Assembly: GCA_963675655.1 (NCBI GenBank)
Contig: OY776489.1
Coordinates: 3,392,043 to 3,456,042, forward strand
Source of the DNA: CAXXOK01 sp963675655
GTDB taxonomy: Bacteria > Bacillota > Clostridia > Christensenellales > Aristaeellaceae
Length of the DNA: 64,000 nucleotides
Reading direction: 5' to 3'
How positions within the stretch are numbered: the stretch's first letter is position 1; each line of letters starts with the position of its first letter. The notes beneath the pieces were generated by a model. That model saw only the letters and a program-made list of their open reading frames with translations. It searched no databases and had not been told where the DNA came from. Both the position numbers and the translations under genes were made by a program. Shown piece by piece: positions 33,762 to 42,244 of this stretch.

Positions 33762-35837
33762 TCATTTGTCAAACCGTATGGTAACCACCTGCAGCGCTTT
33801 CGCCTCGCTGCAATTACCGACGTAGGCAATATAGGGGATATCCTCAGTTGTAAAATCATCGGACTGCTCATCAAAATAAGCCATAGATTCTTTTGTAAAG
33901 GATAATTCCACAACACGGCTTTCGCCCGGCTCCAGATCCACGCGGGCAAAATCGCGCAGCGTTTTTACGGGGCGGTCTACGGCGCTGTTCTCACAGCCGA
34001 CATAGAGCTGTACGACCTCCGCGCCTTTCACGTCGCCGGTATTGGTAACGGTTACGATGACCTTCGCTGTGCTGTCAAATACCTGTGTTTTTGGCGCGGT
34101 TATGCTAAAGGTGGTGTAACTGAGGCCGAAGCCATACGGATAAGCAACCGCTTTGCCTTCTTTATCCATCTTCGCATAGCCATGATAGTATTCATAGGTA
34201 ATTTCTTCACAGTCCGGATTAAAGTACGGGTAATCCTCTTCCCGTTTCGCTACGGTATAAGGCAGCTTGCCGCCCGGGCAAACATCGCCAAAAAGGATAT
34301 CCGCCAGTGTATTACCGCCTTCCATACCGCTGTAAAACGAGAAAATCACCGCGGGCGCATCTTCCACCCAATCGTCAATTAAAATCGCACTGCTGCCCAC
34401 AATAGAGACAACCGTGTTTTTGCACATGCCGCTCACGCCGTGGATGAGGTCCGTATCCCGTTTATGCAAGCGCATGGAGACACGATCGCCGCCCATCTCA
34501 GCAATGTCGCTGCGGTCTGCCAAAAATTCGCCTTCGTCACTGTGGATATAACCGGCTACGATGACCACCGCGTCGGCATCGGCTGCCAGCGCGCGGGCTT
34601 TTTCCAGATCTGTGCCATCGTTATAGAGTATTTGTGCTTTCGGCATTTTGTGCATCAAGCCGCGCAGCGGGGTAACCGTGTAATACGGATGTACCTTGGA
34701 CGAACCATGATCGCCAATATTCTCAGTATCACCAAGTACACCGAGTACCACAATTTTATCCGTTTTCTGCTTATCAAAGGGGAGTATGTTTCCCTCGTTC
34801 TTTAACAGCACCATGGATTCTTCGGCCGCACGGCGCGCCAACTGGCAATGTGCGGGGCTGGCCAGCACATCACTGCCGTATGCCTGCGGGTCGCGGCGGG
34901 TTTCGAAGTACAGTATAGTACGCAGAATATAGCTTACGGCTTCATCAATATCCGCCATAGCCAGTTCGCCACTCTTCACTGCTTTAGGTAAATCCTCAAT
35001 GTAGTGGCAGAAACACGGCATTTCTATATTCATTCCGCTTTGAACCGCTTTAACGCCGTCCTTTACCGCCCACAGGAAATCCGAAAGGGTAAAGCCGTCG
35101 AAATGCCACTTGTCCCGCAGAATATCTTTCAGCAGGTATTTAGATTCAGACGCCTGCTCGCCATATACCTTGTTGTATGCTCCCATTACAGAAGCTGCAC
35201 CTTCCTGAATGCAGCGTTTAAAATGCGGTAGGTACACTTCGTGCAGGGTACGCTTATCCGCGAAAACATCCGCCTTAAAGCGTGCATTTTCGATGCTATT
35301 CATCGCATAATGTTTTATGCACGCCATTACATTCTGGCTTTGTACGCCGCGGGTAAGCGCCGCGCCCATCTCGCCCAGATGATACGAATCCTCGCCATAG
35401 CACTCCTGTGCACGGCCCCAGCGGGGGTTACGCGGCAAGTTGATGCAAACGCCGCCATAATAGTTACCGCCCTGCGCACGGATCTCCGCTCCGATTGCGC
35501 GGCCAATGGATTCTTCCAAGTCCCGGTCAAACGTTGCGCCGCGTGCCATGCTGACCGGAAAGCAGGTTGCGCTGCCGGCGACCACACCGCGCGGTCCGTC
35601 TACGAAACGCACATTAGGCAGTCCCAACCGCTCTATCGGCATGGTCGGGTAAGGCTTTACGTTGTAATGTTCCAGCACGAACAGATCATCCAACAGTTTC
35701 TTTTCTGTTACCTGTCCGCTCATGATCCCTATTTTTTCATCCAGCGTCAGCTGCGGCAGCATAGCTTCCACAAAATGCCGGATGGTATCTTTGGAGCAAT
35801 TCTCTGTCAGTACTGTATGTTGAACAACTTCTCGCAT
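33762..35837 (-). CDS. Beta-glucosidase-type glycoside hydrolase, GH3
   Basis: This 691-residue, three-domain GH3 enzyme has no signal peptide. The N-terminal barrel contains RNPRWGRAQECYGEDSY and KHYAMNSIE substrate-pocket motifs, and the nucleophile Asp in GFTLSDFLW at about residue 253. The alpha/beta sandwich follows (PAVIFSFYSGMEGG), and then a fibronectin-type III-like C-terminal domain (NTGDVKGAEVVQLYV). The likely activity is beta-glucosidase, though GH3 also covers xylosidases and others. GGGAGGG is 6 nt before the ATG. It is 10 bp from GH42 and 16 bp from the permease gene, so all are one transcript. Confidence 0.93.
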   Translation of the reverse strand: MREVVQHTVLTENCSKDTIRHFVEAMLPQLTLDEKIGIMSGQVTEKKLLDDLFVLEHYNVKPYPTMPIERLGLPNVRFVDGPRGVVAGSATCFPVSMARGATFDRDLEESIGRAIGAEIRAQGGNYYGGVCINLPRNPRWGRAQECYGEDSYHLGEMGAALTRGVQSQNVMACIKHYAMNSIENARFKADVFADKRTLHEVYLPHFKRCIQEGAASVMGAYNKVYGEQASESKYLLKDILRDKWHFDGFTLSDFLWAVKDGVKAVQSGMNIEMPCFCHYIEDLPKAVKSGELAMADIDEAVSYILRTILYFETRRDPQAYGSDVLASPAHCQLARRAAEESMVLLKNEGNILPFDKQKTDKIVVLGVLGDTENIGDHGSSKVHPYYTVTPLRGLMHKMPKAQILYNDGTDLEKARALAADADAVVIVAGYIHSDEGEFLADRSDIAEMGGDRVSMRLHKRDTDLIHGVSGMCKNTVVSIVGSSAILIDDWVEDAPAVIFSFYSGMEGGNTLADILFGDVCPGGKLPYTVAKREEDYPYFNPDCEEITYEYYHGYAKMDKEGKAVAYPYGFGLSYTTFSITAPKTQVFDSTAKVIVTVTNTGDVKGAEVVQLYVGCENSAVDRPVKTLRDFARVDLEPGESRVVELSFTKESMAYFDEQSDDFTTEDIPYIAYVGNCSEAKALQVVTIRFDK

Positions 35838-35852
35838 TTTATACCCTCCCCC

Positions 35853-36887
35853 TTATACTCTGCGGGCATGCTTGCGCATATCCAGAATAACCGCCAGCAA
35901 AATGATGCCGCCTTTTACAATGTACTGCCAGTACATGTTAATGCCAATGAAGGACATACCGTAATTGATGATGGTAAACATCAGCACACCGATAACGATG
36001 CCGCCGATGGAGCCCACGCCGCCCTGTAGCGATACGCCGCCGACCACGCACGCCGCCACAGCGTCCATTTCGTAACCTTCGCCGGTAGAGCTAGTAGCCG
36101 ATCCGATACGGCCTACCTCCAGCACGGAAGCGATGGCATACAGTACCGTAGCAATGGTATAAACGGTAATCAGCGTACGCGTCACGTTTACACCGGATAC
36201 CCGCGCGGTTTCGGTGTTGCCACCAATGGCGAACATATACTTGCCAAAGCGCGTTTTATTCCACACCACCCACATGACGACCGCAATAGCGAGCGCAATC
36301 ATCGTTAAATAGGGAATGCGCAAAGAGCCAATGGTCAGCGCGCCTGTGGAAATACCGGTAATGCTCTTGTCTATTCCGCCCAACGGCTGCGCACCGGAAG
36401 GCTGAGAGGCGTAGTACAGCGAAGCCAGACCGAAGATGACCAGTTGTGAGCCCAGCGTAGCAATAAAGGGCGGCACTTTAAGGAACGCTACCATAGAACC
36501 GATCAGCAAGCCAATGACGGCGCAGGCCGCAATGGTTACCAGAATCGGCACGATCAGCGGTAGTTCCGGCAGGTTGGCATACATACGGTATTTGTAGCTG
36601 GCGTTTTGCATCAGCGATGCGCTGATGACCGCACCAAGGCCTACAATACGGCCGGTTGAAAGGTCGACTCCCTGCACGACCAGTATCATACCAGCGCCGA
36701 TAGCGATAATGATTTTTGTAGAGGACTGGGCAAAGATATTCTGGAAATTACGAATATTCAGGAAGCGCGGCTCAATAATGACGATCAGCAGGAGCAGCGC
36801 CAACAGCACGAAATAGATTGCGTTATCCGCCAGCGACTTCTTCAGAGAAGGCCGGTTCATTTGGGGCTTTTTATCATTGATTACCAT
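35853..36887 (-). CDS. mglC: CUT2 sugar ABC transporter permease (MglC/RbsC-type)
   Basis: This is a 344-residue membrane protein with about ten helices and the family signature GxxxLxGGVxxxxG (VVGGVSLQGGVGSIGG). It forms the channel for sugars delivered by MglB and driven by MglA. The start at 36887 is chosen over the longer frame at 36911 because GGAGG lies 9 nt before it, and that start avoids overlap with the end of mglA. The symbol reflects the mgl-like gene order and is not proof of galactose specificity. Confidence 0.9.
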   Translation of the reverse strand: MVINDKKPQMNRPSLKKSLADNAIYFVLLALLLLIVIIEPRFLNIRNFQNIFAQSSTKIIIAIGAGMILVVQGVDLSTGRIVGLGAVISASLMQNASYKYRMYANLPELPLIVPILVTIAACAVIGLLIGSMVAFLKVPPFIATLGSQLVIFGLASLYYASQPSGAQPLGGIDKSITGISTGALTIGSLRIPYLTMIALAIAVVMWVVWNKTRFGKYMFAIGGNTETARVSGVNVTRTLITVYTIATVLYAIASVLEVGRIGSATSSTGEGYEMDAVAACVVGGVSLQGGVGSIGGIVIGVLMFTIINYGMSFIGINMYWQYIVKGGIILLAVILDMRKHARRV

Positions 36888-36903
36888 ATTGTTGCTCCTC
36901 CGG

Positions 36904-38397
36904 TTACACATATTTTGCGGCGGCTTCCATTACTTCCACCTGATCGGTCTGCTCCGGATACAGGATTGCGGATTGCCTGCCGTTGCTCATCACCAACAAA
37001 CGGTCGCAAATGCCAAACAGTTCCGGCATTTCGGAGCTGACGACGATAATGCCCTTGCCCTGCTCCGCCAATGCGTTAATAAGTTTGTAAATCTCGTACT
37101 TCGCGCCGATATCGATGCCACGCGTAGGTTCATCCAGCAGCAGCACATCCGGCCCCAGTAAAAGCCACCGGCCAATGATTGCTTTTTGCTGATTCCCACC
37201 GGATAAAGTAGCGATAGGCGTTTTATACGATGGCGTTTTAATATTCATGGACTGGATAACATTGTTTGCGTCTTTAGCCATCAGCTTGTTGCTCAACAAT
37301 CCCCTGCGTGTGTATTTATTGAGGTTAGAGATAAGAATATTAAATTCCACACTCATGTGAGCATAAATACCGTTGGAACGGCGTTCCTCGGTGACCATGG
37401 CAAAACCATTTTGCATAGCTTCCAATGGCGTGCGGTTCTTAATCTCTTTTCCCCGCAGGGAAATCGTGCCCGTACCAACCTGCCTGCAGCCAAACAGCGC
37501 TTCCAGCAGTTCCGTACGCTTGGAGCCCACCAACCCTGAAATACCGAGTATTTCGCCTTCCTTCAGTTCAAAGCTCACCCCTTCAAACGCGGGATGTTTG
37601 GAGCTGAGGTTTTCCACTTTCAGCAGCGAACCATGCGGCTGTACCTTTTTTTGCGGGTACCGTTCGCCGATTTCGCGGCCCACCATGTAGCGGATAATAT
37701 CGTTCTGGGTGATTTCTTTTATACTGGCGGTAATAACCGTTTTCCCATCACGCATCACGGTTACATCGTCCGAAATGGCCATAACCTCTTCCATACGGTG
37801 GGTAATAAAGATAATGCCCATTTGTTGCTTTTTTAAAGTTTCCAAAATGGAAAATAAATGTTCCACTTCTTTTTCCGTCAAGGAAGAAGTAGGTTCGTCC
37901 AACACAAGTATTTTAGAATGGTAGGAAATTGCCTTGGCAATTTCGACCATCTGCTTTTGCGCCACCTGCAGTGTGCCGACTTTCGCATTGGGGTTAATGT
38001 TTAAATCCAACGATTGAAAAATCGCCTGCGTATCTTTTACCAGCTGTTTGTGGTCGATAATTCCATACCGGGTCGGGTAGCGGCCCAGCCACATGTTTTC
38101 GATTACCGTTTGATTGGGCACCTGATTTAGTTCCTGATGCACCATGGACACATGGTGCTGCAGCGCCATAGCAGAGTCTGTAAACGATACTTCTTCCCCA
38201 TCCAAATGAATCGTTCCGCTATCCTTGTGATAAATACCAAACAGGCATTTCATCAACGTGGATTTTCCAGCGCCGTTTTCCCCCATCAGTGCATGCACCG
38301 TGCCGGGACGAATCCGCAAATGCGCCTTGTCCAGTGCCATTACGCCTGGGAATGATTTGGTAATATCCGTCATCTCAAGCAGGTATTCGTTCGCCAT
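36904..38397 (-). CDS. mglA: CUT2 sugar ABC transporter ATP-binding protein (MglA/RbsA-type)
   Basis: This 497-residue fused double ATPase energises sugar import. Lobe 1 is canonical: Walker A GENGAGKST, signature-like LQVAQKQMVEIAKA, Walker B LVLDEPTSSL and switch His in ITHRM. Lobe 2 has the degenerate Walker A normal for this family (GLVGSKRTE) but a good LSGGNQQK signature and LLLDEPTRGID. The start at 38397 (AGGGG, 9 nt) is preferred to the ATG at 38406. It is useful as an internal reference for the degenerate paralogue at 39796-41217. Confidence 0.93.
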   Translation of the reverse strand: MANEYLLEMTDITKSFPGVMALDKAHLRIRPGTVHALMGENGAGKSTLMKCLFGIYHKDSGTIHLDGEEVSFTDSAMALQHHVSMVHQELNQVPNQTVIENMWLGRYPTRYGIIDHKQLVKDTQAIFQSLDLNINPNAKVGTLQVAQKQMVEIAKAISYHSKILVLDEPTSSLTEKEVEHLFSILETLKKQQMGIIFITHRMEEVMAISDDVTVMRDGKTVITASIKEITQNDIIRYMVGREIGERYPQKKVQPHGSLLKVENLSSKHPAFEGVSFELKEGEILGISGLVGSKRTELLEALFGCRQVGTGTISLRGKEIKNRTPLEAMQNGFAMVTEERRSNGIYAHMSVEFNILISNLNKYTRRGLLSNKLMAKDANNVIQSMNIKTPSYKTPIATLSGGNQQKAIIGRWLLLGPDVLLLDEPTRGIDIGAKYEIYKLINALAEQGKGIIVVSSEMPELFGICDRLLVMSNGRQSAILYPEQTDQVEVMEAAAKYV

Positions 38398-38427
38398 TGT
38401 ATTCATCCCCTGGAATTTAGTGAAAAT

Positions 38428-38467
38428 GAGGCGCGGGAGGCGAAAAGCAATGCACTTCCCGCGCCTC
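38428..38467 (-). promoter_or_regulatory. Intercistronic hairpin between mglB and mglA
   Basis: GAGGCGCGGGA (38428-38438) pairs with TCCCGCGCCTC (38457-38467) around an 18-nt loop. There is no U-run, so it more likely protects the 3' end of the binding-protein message, or partly stops polymerase, than acts as a full terminator. Confidence 0.6.
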
Positions 38468-38497
38468 GGAGGGCTACCGTAAACTGGCTATAGTGGG

Positions 38498-39556
38498 TTA
38501 TTGGTACGCTGCTTCGGCAGAAGCCAGATTGTCTTTATCAATGGGGGTGTACGGTACGCCAAAGGTTTTATTGGCTTCGTCGTACTCAATGCCCATCGTT
38601 TCCAAATCAATCCCATTCATGACGTCCAGACCGTTGATCATGTTATACGCCACTTGATCCACCAGCCAACCCTGCGTGGAGGAATCCTGCAATACGGAAG
38701 CATACATTTCACCGGTCTCAATCAAAGGCAATACGGAAGGAAGCGCGTCGATGCCGATGATCGGGATATACTTTTCGCTGGCAGAGCCATTCTCGTTAAA
38801 CCCGGCAGCCTGAATGGACTGCAGAGAGCCCAGCGCCATTGCATCGTTAGCACAAATGATAAACTCAATTTCATCCCCGAATTTGGAAATCCAGGAATCC
38901 ATCTTTTCCTTGGCGGTAGCGGTATCCCAATCGCCATAGTCATCGGCCAGCACTTCGTACTGCACGCCGTTGGCGGTCAAAGTGTCGTACACACCCATGG
39001 CGCGTGGCTCGGTCGCCGTGTGGTTGGGGTCGCCGCGGAGCATAGCAACCTGCATAATGCCGTCGCCGTTTTTATCAATCGCGCCGCCGTTCCATGCGTC
39101 TACCATAATTTCCGCTTCGATATCCGCACCGTAATAACCGGCGGTGGACGTGATTTGGTATACATGGTCGTAGCTGTCGATCAAATCCTGATCGGTAATC
39201 ACCTTATTAAAGAAGATGATGGGCAGATCGCCGGCCTGCATGCATTTGTTGATCAAACCTTCGGCGGCTGCCGTGTCTACAACAGAGAGTGCTATCGCGT
39301 TTGCGCCTTTGGCGATCCAGGCATCTACCTGATCGTTCTGCGTCGCCTGATTGTTCGAGCCGCTGTCAACATTTTTAATGTTTACACGGCCTTCGGCATT
39401 TTTGATGATCGCGCTGGCGATATACGTATTAAAATCGTCCGTGTCAGAATAAATACCAGCGCCCAGTTCGCCGACTTTGCCGTCATCCGCCATTGCAAAC
39501 GCGGCCATGCCGAACACCATCATCAGTGCAAGCGTCAAAGAGATCCATTTTTTCAT
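38498..39556 (-). CDS. mglB: Galactose/glucose-type periplasmic-binding protein (MglB-like)
   Basis: This is a 352-residue solute-binding protein of the CUT2 class. A signal peptide (KKWISLTLALMMVFGMAAFAMA) ends in an AxA-type site, and there is no lipobox cysteine. A calcium loop like that of MglB is visible (DKNGDGIMQ), along with the sugar-pocket stretches FNKVI, RGDPNH and CANDAMALGS. It captures sugar outside the membrane for MglA/MglC. The ATG at 39556 has AAGGAG 8 nt upstream; the longer GTG start at 39565 would lie inside that site. Gene order regulator-kinase-mglB-A-C-GH3-GH42 points to induction by the adjacent two-component system. Confidence 0.92.
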   Translation of the reverse strand: MKKWISLTLALMMVFGMAAFAMADDGKVGELGAGIYSDTDDFNTYIASAIIKNAEGRVNIKNVDSGSNNQATQNDQVDAWIAKGANAIALSVVDTAAAEGLINKCMQAGDLPIIFFNKVITDQDLIDSYDHVYQITSTAGYYGADIEAEIMVDAWNGGAIDKNGDGIMQVAMLRGDPNHTATEPRAMGVYDTLTANGVQYEVLADDYGDWDTATAKEKMDSWISKFGDEIEFIICANDAMALGSLQSIQAAGFNENGSASEKYIPIIGIDALPSVLPLIETGEMYASVLQDSSTQGWLVDQVAYNMINGLDVMNGIDLETMGIEYDEANKTFGVPYTPIDKDNLASAEAAYQ

Positions 39557-39640
39557 GTGTTCCACTCCTTATCCCAATTTGTTCAGTTAATGCTACCCCG
39601 GCAACGCCGCATTTTGCGGTCGCTCCCGTTTTCTGCCCTC

Positions 39641-39646
39641 ATTATA
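39641..39646 (-). promoter_or_regulatory. Possible -10 element of the mgl operon
   Basis: A consensus TATAAT on the minus strand lies ~85 bp before mglB, but no good -35 is found at 17 bp (TGTTCA). A weak -35 would fit activation by the AraC-type regulator encoded upstream (inference). Confidence 0.4.
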
Positions 39647-39795
39647 CAAACACCGGCTCCCCTTGAACAGGTAGCCGGATTTAGAATAGGTGTGTTAAAT
39701 TTGGGAGTTTCCCGTTCAAAGCATACATTAACCATAACGCATATGGAATAATCCCCGCCACATCAGGGTAAGGTTATTTTCTTACTTCTACACGT

Positions 39796-41217
39796 TCATT
39801 CTCTTTCAGTAACGGGCAATGCGGGTTCCATACGGTATGCATGCTCTATCAGCGGCGAAGCGCTCAGCGAGAAGTCGGTAGATAGAATCAGTACAGCAAT
39901 ATCGTTTTGGCTTAAAATGCGAATATACTCCAGCACATTTCGGCGCAAGTCGATATCCGTATTATCCACCGGGCACATTAATATGGCCAAATCCGGTTTT
40001 TCCAGCAGACACTTACAATACACCAGATCATACAGTTCCGTTTTACTAAGTCCGTTCAAGTCTTTACTCCGCAGCAAGTCATTCAGGCGGGTATGCAGTT
40101 CGTTTTCTACGTTTTTACGAATGCGTTTGGGCTTCCACACCTTACTCAAGCGGTTATCCAGATGAAAGCACAAATTGTCCATCACGCTCAAATTGTAAAA
40201 CAGCATGGTACGCGTAGGGTTTTGCAAAATTTCGTAGATAATACAGTCTTCCCCGAAGCGCCCGTAGGTTTTCAGTTCGCCACATTGCAAGATGCTTTTA
40301 CGTTTGATTACATCCGCAATGCGTTGTAAAACAGATGTGTGCTGATCGGCAAACAACGTCACCTTACCCCTGCTTACCTGTAAGGACACATCGCTTAGCA
40401 CATCGTCCGCGCCGTGGCTCATCATGATTACTGATTGAGCCGCTTCTTCCCACGCGGCTGTTTGCGCATGCGGCGCCGGTTGGCCGATATCAAAAAAAGA
40501 AGAAACGTACTGCTCCAGTTTCTGCCCGGCGGCAGCCGAATCATTATCGACGATTTTTCGAATCGCGCCATCCTGATACAGCGCAATGCGTCCGCAAACT
40601 GCCTGCATTGTTTCCGCCTGATCGCAGATATAGATAAACGAAATACCCAATCCCGCGCATTTCCGAATCAACGCATGCAGGGCTTCCAGTTCTTCCGGGG
40701 TGAGCAGATGCACCAAATCCCGCAGAATCACCAGTCCCGTACCGGATACAACCGCCCGCATCATTTCGATTTCCATCCGCTGATAGGTCGTAAGATTCTG
40801 GATCGGCAGATCCATATCCAGTTGTATATGCAAGTCTTCCGCAACCAGCGCGGCACGGCTGTGCAGCTTGCGGTTGTTGATCATCAAATCGGCAAAGTTT
40901 CGGTTGAGTACAAAGATATTTTCCGGAATTGACAGGTTGGCAATCAAGTGGCTTCTGCGCTCTATGATCTGCGTAGGGTTCAGGGAATCAGCGGGGTCTC
41001 CGTAGCTGTTTACAAGCTTTTCATTAAAATATACCGCGCCGTAGTGCAGCGGCACATTGTGTTGGAGCAGCCTGAGCAGCGAACTGAGCCCGCGGTCATT
41101 GAGCAGCAAAAGCCCCAGTATTTCACCGCTGAACACATAGAGGTTAAAATCATTCAGCCGCATGACCCCTTCTTCCATCAGGGTAACGTGGTTCATACGG
41201 AGCGTTTCGTTTTTCAT
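39796..41217 (-). CDS. Degenerate double ABC-ATPase-like protein, nucleotide sites lost
   Basis: This 473-residue protein follows the MglA/RbsA fold from end to end but lacks the chemistry. Lobe 1: the Walker A position (residues ~35-47) reads GLLLLNDRGLSSLL with no GKS/T; the signature position reads LTTYQRMEIEMMRAV (~142-156); the Walker B position reads GLVILRDLVHLL (~161-172) without the catalytic Glu. Lobe 2: GKVTLFADQHTSVL replaces Walker A, LSKTELYDLVYCKCLL replaces LSGGNQQK, and LAILMCPVDNTDID replaces LLDEPTRGID. The hydrophobic core is preserved, so this is a maintained pseudo-ATPase and not a decaying gene. It is 11 bp after the kinase gene and precedes mglB. A role as a regulatory partner of kinase or transporter is inference. 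Confidence 0.8.
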   Translation of the reverse strand: MKNETLRMNHVTLMEEGVMRLNDFNLYVFSGEILGLLLLNDRGLSSLLRLLQHNVPLHYGAVYFNEKLVNSYGDPADSLNPTQIIERRSHLIANLSIPENIFVLNRNFADLMINNRKLHSRAALVAEDLHIQLDMDLPIQNLTTYQRMEIEMMRAVVSGTGLVILRDLVHLLTPEELEALHALIRKCAGLGISFIYICDQAETMQAVCGRIALYQDGAIRKIVDNDSAAAGQKLEQYVSSFFDIGQPAPHAQTAAWEEAAQSVIMMSHGADDVLSDVSLQVSRGKVTLFADQHTSVLQRIADVIKRKSILQCGELKTYGRFGEDCIIYEILQNPTRTMLFYNLSVMDNLCFHLDNRLSKVWKPKRIRKNVENELHTRLNDLLRSKDLNGLSKTELYDLVYCKCLLEKPDLAILMCPVDNTDIDLRRNVLEYIRILSQNDIAVLILSTDFSLSASPLIEHAYRMEPALPVTERE

Positions 41218-41228
41218 TCACACCACCC

Positions 41229-42239
41229 TCAGCGAATCAAGGTATCTTCGATAAAATGGTGAGGCAGCGTTATTTCCACATCGGTGCCGATGCCCACTGT
41301 GGAATACAATGTCAGTCCATACTCTTCGCCAAACAGCAGTTTAATGCGGTTATTCACGTTGGAAAGCGCAATGCCGCCGCTAGCGGTTTCCACAGGTGTT
41401 TGCGCGTGCAGATGATGGTTCAGTTTTTCCAGCACATCTTTTTCAATTCCGACACCGTTGTCCGACACAGTTAAAATCAGCCGTTCCGCCGTCAGCACGA
41501 TATGGATGCGTATCTGGCTTTCGCCAATGGTTTTTTCAACGCCATGCAGAATTGCGTTTTCGGTAATTGGCTGCAGCGTAAGACGGGGAATGGGATGGCG
41601 AAGAATTTGCGCTTCATCCGCGGGGTCATACTCTACACTCATGGTAATGCGCTGACCGAAGCGGTATTGCTGGATGAAGAAATAATTCCTCACATTATTC
41701 AGTTCTTCCTCAATAGTGGCAATCCGATCCAGATTGCTGATGGTATAACGGAAGAACGTCGCCAGCGCTTCGCACATATCAGCTACGCTGTCTACCTGTG
41801 CCGCCAGCGCTTCGCTGCGAATGCACTCCAGTGTGTTGTATAAAAAGTGGGGATTGATCTGGTTTTGCAGCGCCAGATACTGTGTCTGCCTGCGTGTGGC
41901 ATTAATCGATTCCGGCGCGCGCATATAATCCATCAGGCGGCGGATCATCCGTTCAATCGTTCGATTATATGGGTTTTGCAGCTGATTCAGCCCTTGCAGC
42001 GTGTAGCCACCAGCAAATAGTTCCAGCACATGTGTGGTTTTCCGGTACGGACGGTATACGCCAAACGCAAAAAGCAGCACGCAAAGCAGCAACACGACTG
42101 CGCTTGCTAAAAATAAAAGCATCGGAAAAGTACCGTGTACATAGCACCATAAGCAAACGCATAAAAGCCCAATAATATCCGCAAGCAGCAGCAAAAGCAG
42201 CAATACCAGCCTGATGCTGAGATAACGGAATATACGCAT
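41229..42239 (-). CDS. YesM/LytS-type sensor histidine kinase without sensor domain
   Basis: This is about 336 residues. Two adjacent membrane helices at the N-terminus are joined by only a few residues (WCYVHGTFP), so there is almost no extracytoplasmic sensor. A short linker follows, then the His_kinase domain with phospho-acceptor His in QINPHFLYN (about residue 131) and a HATPase_c domain (SDNGVGI, GIALSNVNNRI). Candidate starts are GTG 42248, ATG 42245 and ATG 42239; the last has GAGG 8 nt upstream and is chosen. The gene overlaps or abuts the regulator stop. Lacking its own sensor, it probably takes input from a partner; the pseudo-ATPase gene directly downstream is an attractive candidate. 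Confidence 0.9.
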   Translation of the reverse strand: MRIFRYLSIRLVLLLLLLLADIIGLLCVCLWCYVHGTFPMLLFLASAVVLLLCVLLFAFGVYRPYRKTTHVLELFAGGYTLQGLNQLQNPYNRTIERMIRRLMDYMRAPESINATRRQTQYLALQNQINPHFLYNTLECIRSEALAAQVDSVADMCEALATFFRYTISNLDRIATIEEELNNVRNYFFIQQYRFGQRITMSVEYDPADEAQILRHPIPRLTLQPITENAILHGVEKTIGESQIRIHIVLTAERLILTVSDNGVGIEKDVLEKLNHHLHAQTPVETASGGIALSNVNNRIKLLFGEEYGLTLYSTVGIGTDVEITLPHHFIEDTLIR

Positions 42240-42244
42240 CCGCA

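Noticed and set aside
38501..39751. 416-codon plus-strand frame opposite mglB
   Set aside because: Shadow of mglB: composition is not protein-like and the sense gene is certain.
39796..41217. The degenerate ABC protein as a decaying pseudogene
   Set aside because: The frame is uninterrupted for 473 codons, hydrophobic core positions are kept and it is tightly packed in an operon; only catalytic motifs are lost.
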